Source: Hyphomicrobiales bacterium
Lineage (GTDB): Bacteria > Pseudomonadota > Alphaproteobacteria > Rhizobiales > Xanthobacteraceae
Length of the DNA stretch: 64,000 nucleotides
Direction of reading: 5' to 3'
Assembly (NCBI GenBank): GCA_003135415.1
Contig: PLBP01000035.1
Location: forward strand, 90,379 to 154,378
Part shown: piece after piece, positions 62,034-64,000 of the stretch
Layout of the letters: every line of letters begins with the position of its first letter
Numbering within the stretch: the stretch's first letter is position 1
Position numbers and translations under genes: made by a program
The notes under the pieces: model-generated
The model's database searches: none
What the model was told of the DNA's origin: nothing
Seen by the model: only the letters and a program-made list of their open reading frames with translations

Positions 62034-64000
62034 GTGGCCGATAAAAAGCGCAAAATTCCGCTCAAGATCGAGAAGGTCGGCCCGTTGCGGCGCCGGCTTC
62101 TCGACCTCGACGCGCGCTTCGGCCACTCCTTCTTCGCCTTCTCCGTCGCCGCCCACGCGCGCTGGGACCGCTTCTCCGGCTTCATGGACCGTTTCCACGT
62201 CGCCGGCGCCAAGCGCTTCCTCGTGGAGATGTCCTCGGAAGGCTTCACGCTCGGCACCGCCGGCGCCGTCTTGATGCTGGCACTCGCGACCTCCGCCTTT
62301 CGCGAGACCACTGACGAGGACTGGCTGAAGAAAACCGAACTTTCGGTCACCTTCCTCGACCGCTACGGTGCTCGCATCGGCGATCGCGGCACGCGCATCA
62401 ACGACACGGTGCCGTTGGAGGAATTTCCCGATCATTTGATCAAGGCGGTGCTCGCCACCGAGGACCGGCGCTTCTACGAGCATTTCGGCATCGACTTCGC
62501 CGGCACCTTCCGTGCCATCGGCGCGAACGCGCGCGCCGGCGGCGTGGTGCAGGGCGGCTCGTCGATCACCCAGCAGCTCGCGAAGAACTTGTTCTTGAAT
62601 AACGAGCGCACGCTCGAGCGCAAGGTGAAGGAGGCGTTTCTCGCGCTTTGGCTCGAGACGCGGCTCACAAAAAAACAAATCCTCAAGCTTTATCTCGACC
62701 GCGCCTATCTCGGCGGCGGCTCCTATGGCGTGAACGCCGCGGCGCAGTATTACTTCAACAAGTCGGTGCGCGAGGTGAACCTGTCGGAAGCGGCGATGCT
62801 CGCGGGCCTGTTCAAGGCGCCGACGCGCTTCGCGCCACACGTGAACCTCGCGGCCGCCCGCGCACGCGCGAACACCGTGCTCGATAACCTGGTGGAATCG
62901 GGAATGATGACCGAGGGCCAGGTCTATGGCGCGCGGCGGAATCCCGCGAAGACCGTCGACCGGCGCGATGAGGAAACGCCGAACTATTATTTGGATTACG
63001 CGTTCCGGGAAGTGCAGGGGATCGTCGACACGCTGCCGCCGAGCGTCAGCGAGCGCGTATTCGTCGTTCGTACCGGCCTCGATATCAATATCCAGCGCGC
63101 GATGGATACGGCGTTGAACGAGTCGCTCAGGCAGTTCGGCCGCGACTATAACGTGACGCAGGGCGCGATGGTGTTGATGGAGCCGAACGGCGTCATCCGC
63201 GCGTTGACCGGCGGGCGCGACTACGGCGAGAGCCAGTTCAACCGCGCCACCGACTCGCAGCGCCAGCCCGGCTCCTCGTTCAAGCCCTACACCTACGCCA
63301 CCGCGCTGATGAACGGCTTCAAGCCGTCATCGATCGTCATCGACGGCCCCGTCTGCATCGGTAATTGGTGCCCGCGCAATTATTCCGGCGGCTATTCCGG
63401 CGCGGTGACGCTCATTACAGCTATCACCAACTCGATCAACATCATTCCGGTAAAGCTTTCGATCGCGCTCGGCAACGGCAATGCCAGGATCGGGCGCGCC
63501 AAGATCGTGGAGACGGCGCGCAAAATGGGCATCCGCTCGCCCTTGCCGGATACGCCCTCGCTGCCGCTCGGTGCCGATGGTGTCACCGTGCTCGAACATA
63601 CCGCCGCCTATGCCACCTTCCCGAACGGCGGCAAGGCGGTGGAACGGCATTCGACTTTGGAGATGCGCACCGCCGGCGGCAATCTCGTCTGGAGTTTCGA
63701 GCGCGACGGCAAGAAACCGGTGCAAGTGCTGCCGCCGCAAGTGGCCGCCGACATGGTGATGATGATGAACAACGCGGTGGAAAACGGCACCGGCCGGCGC
63801 GCGCAACTCGACGGCATCAAAACCGCCGGCAAGACCGGCACCACCAGCGCATGGCGCGACGCCTGGTTCATGGGTTACACCGGCAACTTCGTTTGCGGCA
63901 TCTGGCTCGGCAATGACGACGGCACGCCGACCAAGAAGGTCACCGGCGGCGGGCTGCCGGTGGACATCTGGAGCCGCTTCATGCGCGGCGCCCATCAGGG
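62034..64000 (+). CDS. Class A penicillin-binding protein 1A, C-terminus outside window
   Basis: The gene starts at GTG 62034 behind GAGG, and 655 residues are visible before the right edge. A cytosolic basic part (MADKKRKIPLKIEKVGPLRR) is unusually long (about 75 residues), followed by a membrane helix (TLGTAGAVLMLALATSAF). The glycosyltransferase domain has E143 in LATEDRRFYEHFGID, then QGGSSITQQLAKNLFL, RKVKEAFLALWLE and LYLDRAYLGGGSYGV. The transpeptidase has S414 in QPGSSFKPYTYATAL, the SxN-type TNSINIIPVKL and KTGTTSAWRDAWFMGYTG. It polymerises and cross-links peptidoglycan at the outer face of the inner membrane. Confidence 0.94.
   Translation, partial: MADKKRKIPLKIEKVGPLRRRLLDLDARFGHSFFAFSVAAHARWDRFSGFMDRFHVAGAKRFLVEMSSEGFTLGTAGAVLMLALATSAFRETTDEDWLKKTELSVTFLDRYGARIGDRGTRINDTVPLEEFPDHLIKAVLATEDRRFYEHFGIDFAGTFRAIGANARAGGVVQGGSSITQQLAKNLFLNNERTLERKVKEAFLALWLETRLTKKQILKLYLDRAYLGGGSYGVNAAAQYYFNKSVREVNLSEAAMLAGLFKAPTRFAPHVNLAAARARANTVLDNLVESGMMTEGQVYGARRNPAKTVDRRDEETPNYYLDYAFREVQGIVDTLPPSVSERVFVVRTGLDINIQRAMDTALNESLRQFGRDYNVTQGAMVLMEPNGVIRALTGGRDYGESQFNRATDSQRQPGSSFKPYTYATALMNGFKPSSIVIDGPVCIGNWCPRNYSGGYSGAVTLITAITNSINIIPVKLSIALGNGNARIGRAKIVETARKMGIRSPLPDTPSLPLGADGVTVLEHTAAYATFPNGGKAVERHSTLEMRTAGGNLVWSFERDGKKPVQVLPPQVAADMVMMMNNAVENGTGRRAQLDGIKTAGKTGTTSAWRDAWFMGYTGNFVCGIWLGNDDGTPTKKVTGGGLPVDIWSRFMRGAHQ

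Overview
The window is a continuous, gene-dense, GC-rich piece of chromosome from an alphaproteobacterium, most likely a member of the Hyphomicrobiales (Rhizobiales) on the Bradyrhizobium/Xanthobacteraceae side. The grounds are the family content and gene order: a TorF-type porin, the rpiA - DUF2059 - gor cluster, a cycHJKL (ccmIEFH) - degP - response regulator - histidine kinase - glnE cluster, the imuA-imuB-dnaE2 mutagenesis cassette behind a GTTC-N7-GTTC SOS box, CtrA-type TTAA-N7-TTAA sites, and short palindromic intergenic repeats of the kind common in rhizobial genomes. No phage, plasmid, insertion sequence, rRNA or CRISPR array is visible. The content is mainly housekeeping and signalling, with a few accessory genes.

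Layout. 0-8.2 kb: a porin cut by the window edge, a DUF2865 protein, a glutamyl-tRNA synthetase paralogue, two small exported proteins, NAD synthetase, a damaged beta-propeller gene and a small membrane protein. 8.2-15.9 kb: a repeat block with two twin hairpins, class II DAHP synthase, an exported molybdoenzyme with its cytochrome b, an alpha/beta hydrolase, the gor/DUF2059/rpiA cluster and divergent gph. 16-22 kb: a soluble chemoreceptor with PilZ domain, tRNA-Val(CAC), a cation/proton antiporter, a methyltransferase with a Tat-like signal, a DUF971 protein and moaA. 22-31 kb: a TRAP transporter for a small organic (probably 2-oxo) acid, with its binding protein encoded convergently across a bidirectional terminator, then mrp, a GST, a membrane histidine kinase with an upstream CtrA site, a retropepsin-like protease and dusA.

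31.4-37.1 kb is the SOS mutagenesis operon. 37-44.8 kb holds a flavin oxidoreductase, an unusually long CDF metal transporter, aminopeptidase N and a PAS histidine kinase. 44.8-55.4 kb, all minus strand, holds glnE, an OmpR-type two-component pair, a DegP protease and the cytochrome c maturation operon. 55.5-64 kb holds a doubly frameshifted conserved gene, a glycine-zipper lipoprotein, a PhoPQ/FeuPQ-like two-component pair, an exported trypsin-like protease flanked by repeat copies, a YcgN-family protein, a small module with a frameshifted XRE antitoxin-like gene, and a class A penicillin-binding protein cut by the window end.

Several genes cooperate in the cell envelope: DegP, the two OmpR-type pairs, the Ccm operon, the exported molybdoenzyme, the S1 protease and PBP1A. 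No convincing new multi-gene system was found. The most unusual points are the Tat-type signal on an isoaspartyl methyltransferase, the three repeated C-terminal domains of the CDF transporter, the twin 12-bp hairpins, and at least four loci with single-base reading-frame breaks, which may be real decay or assembly error.
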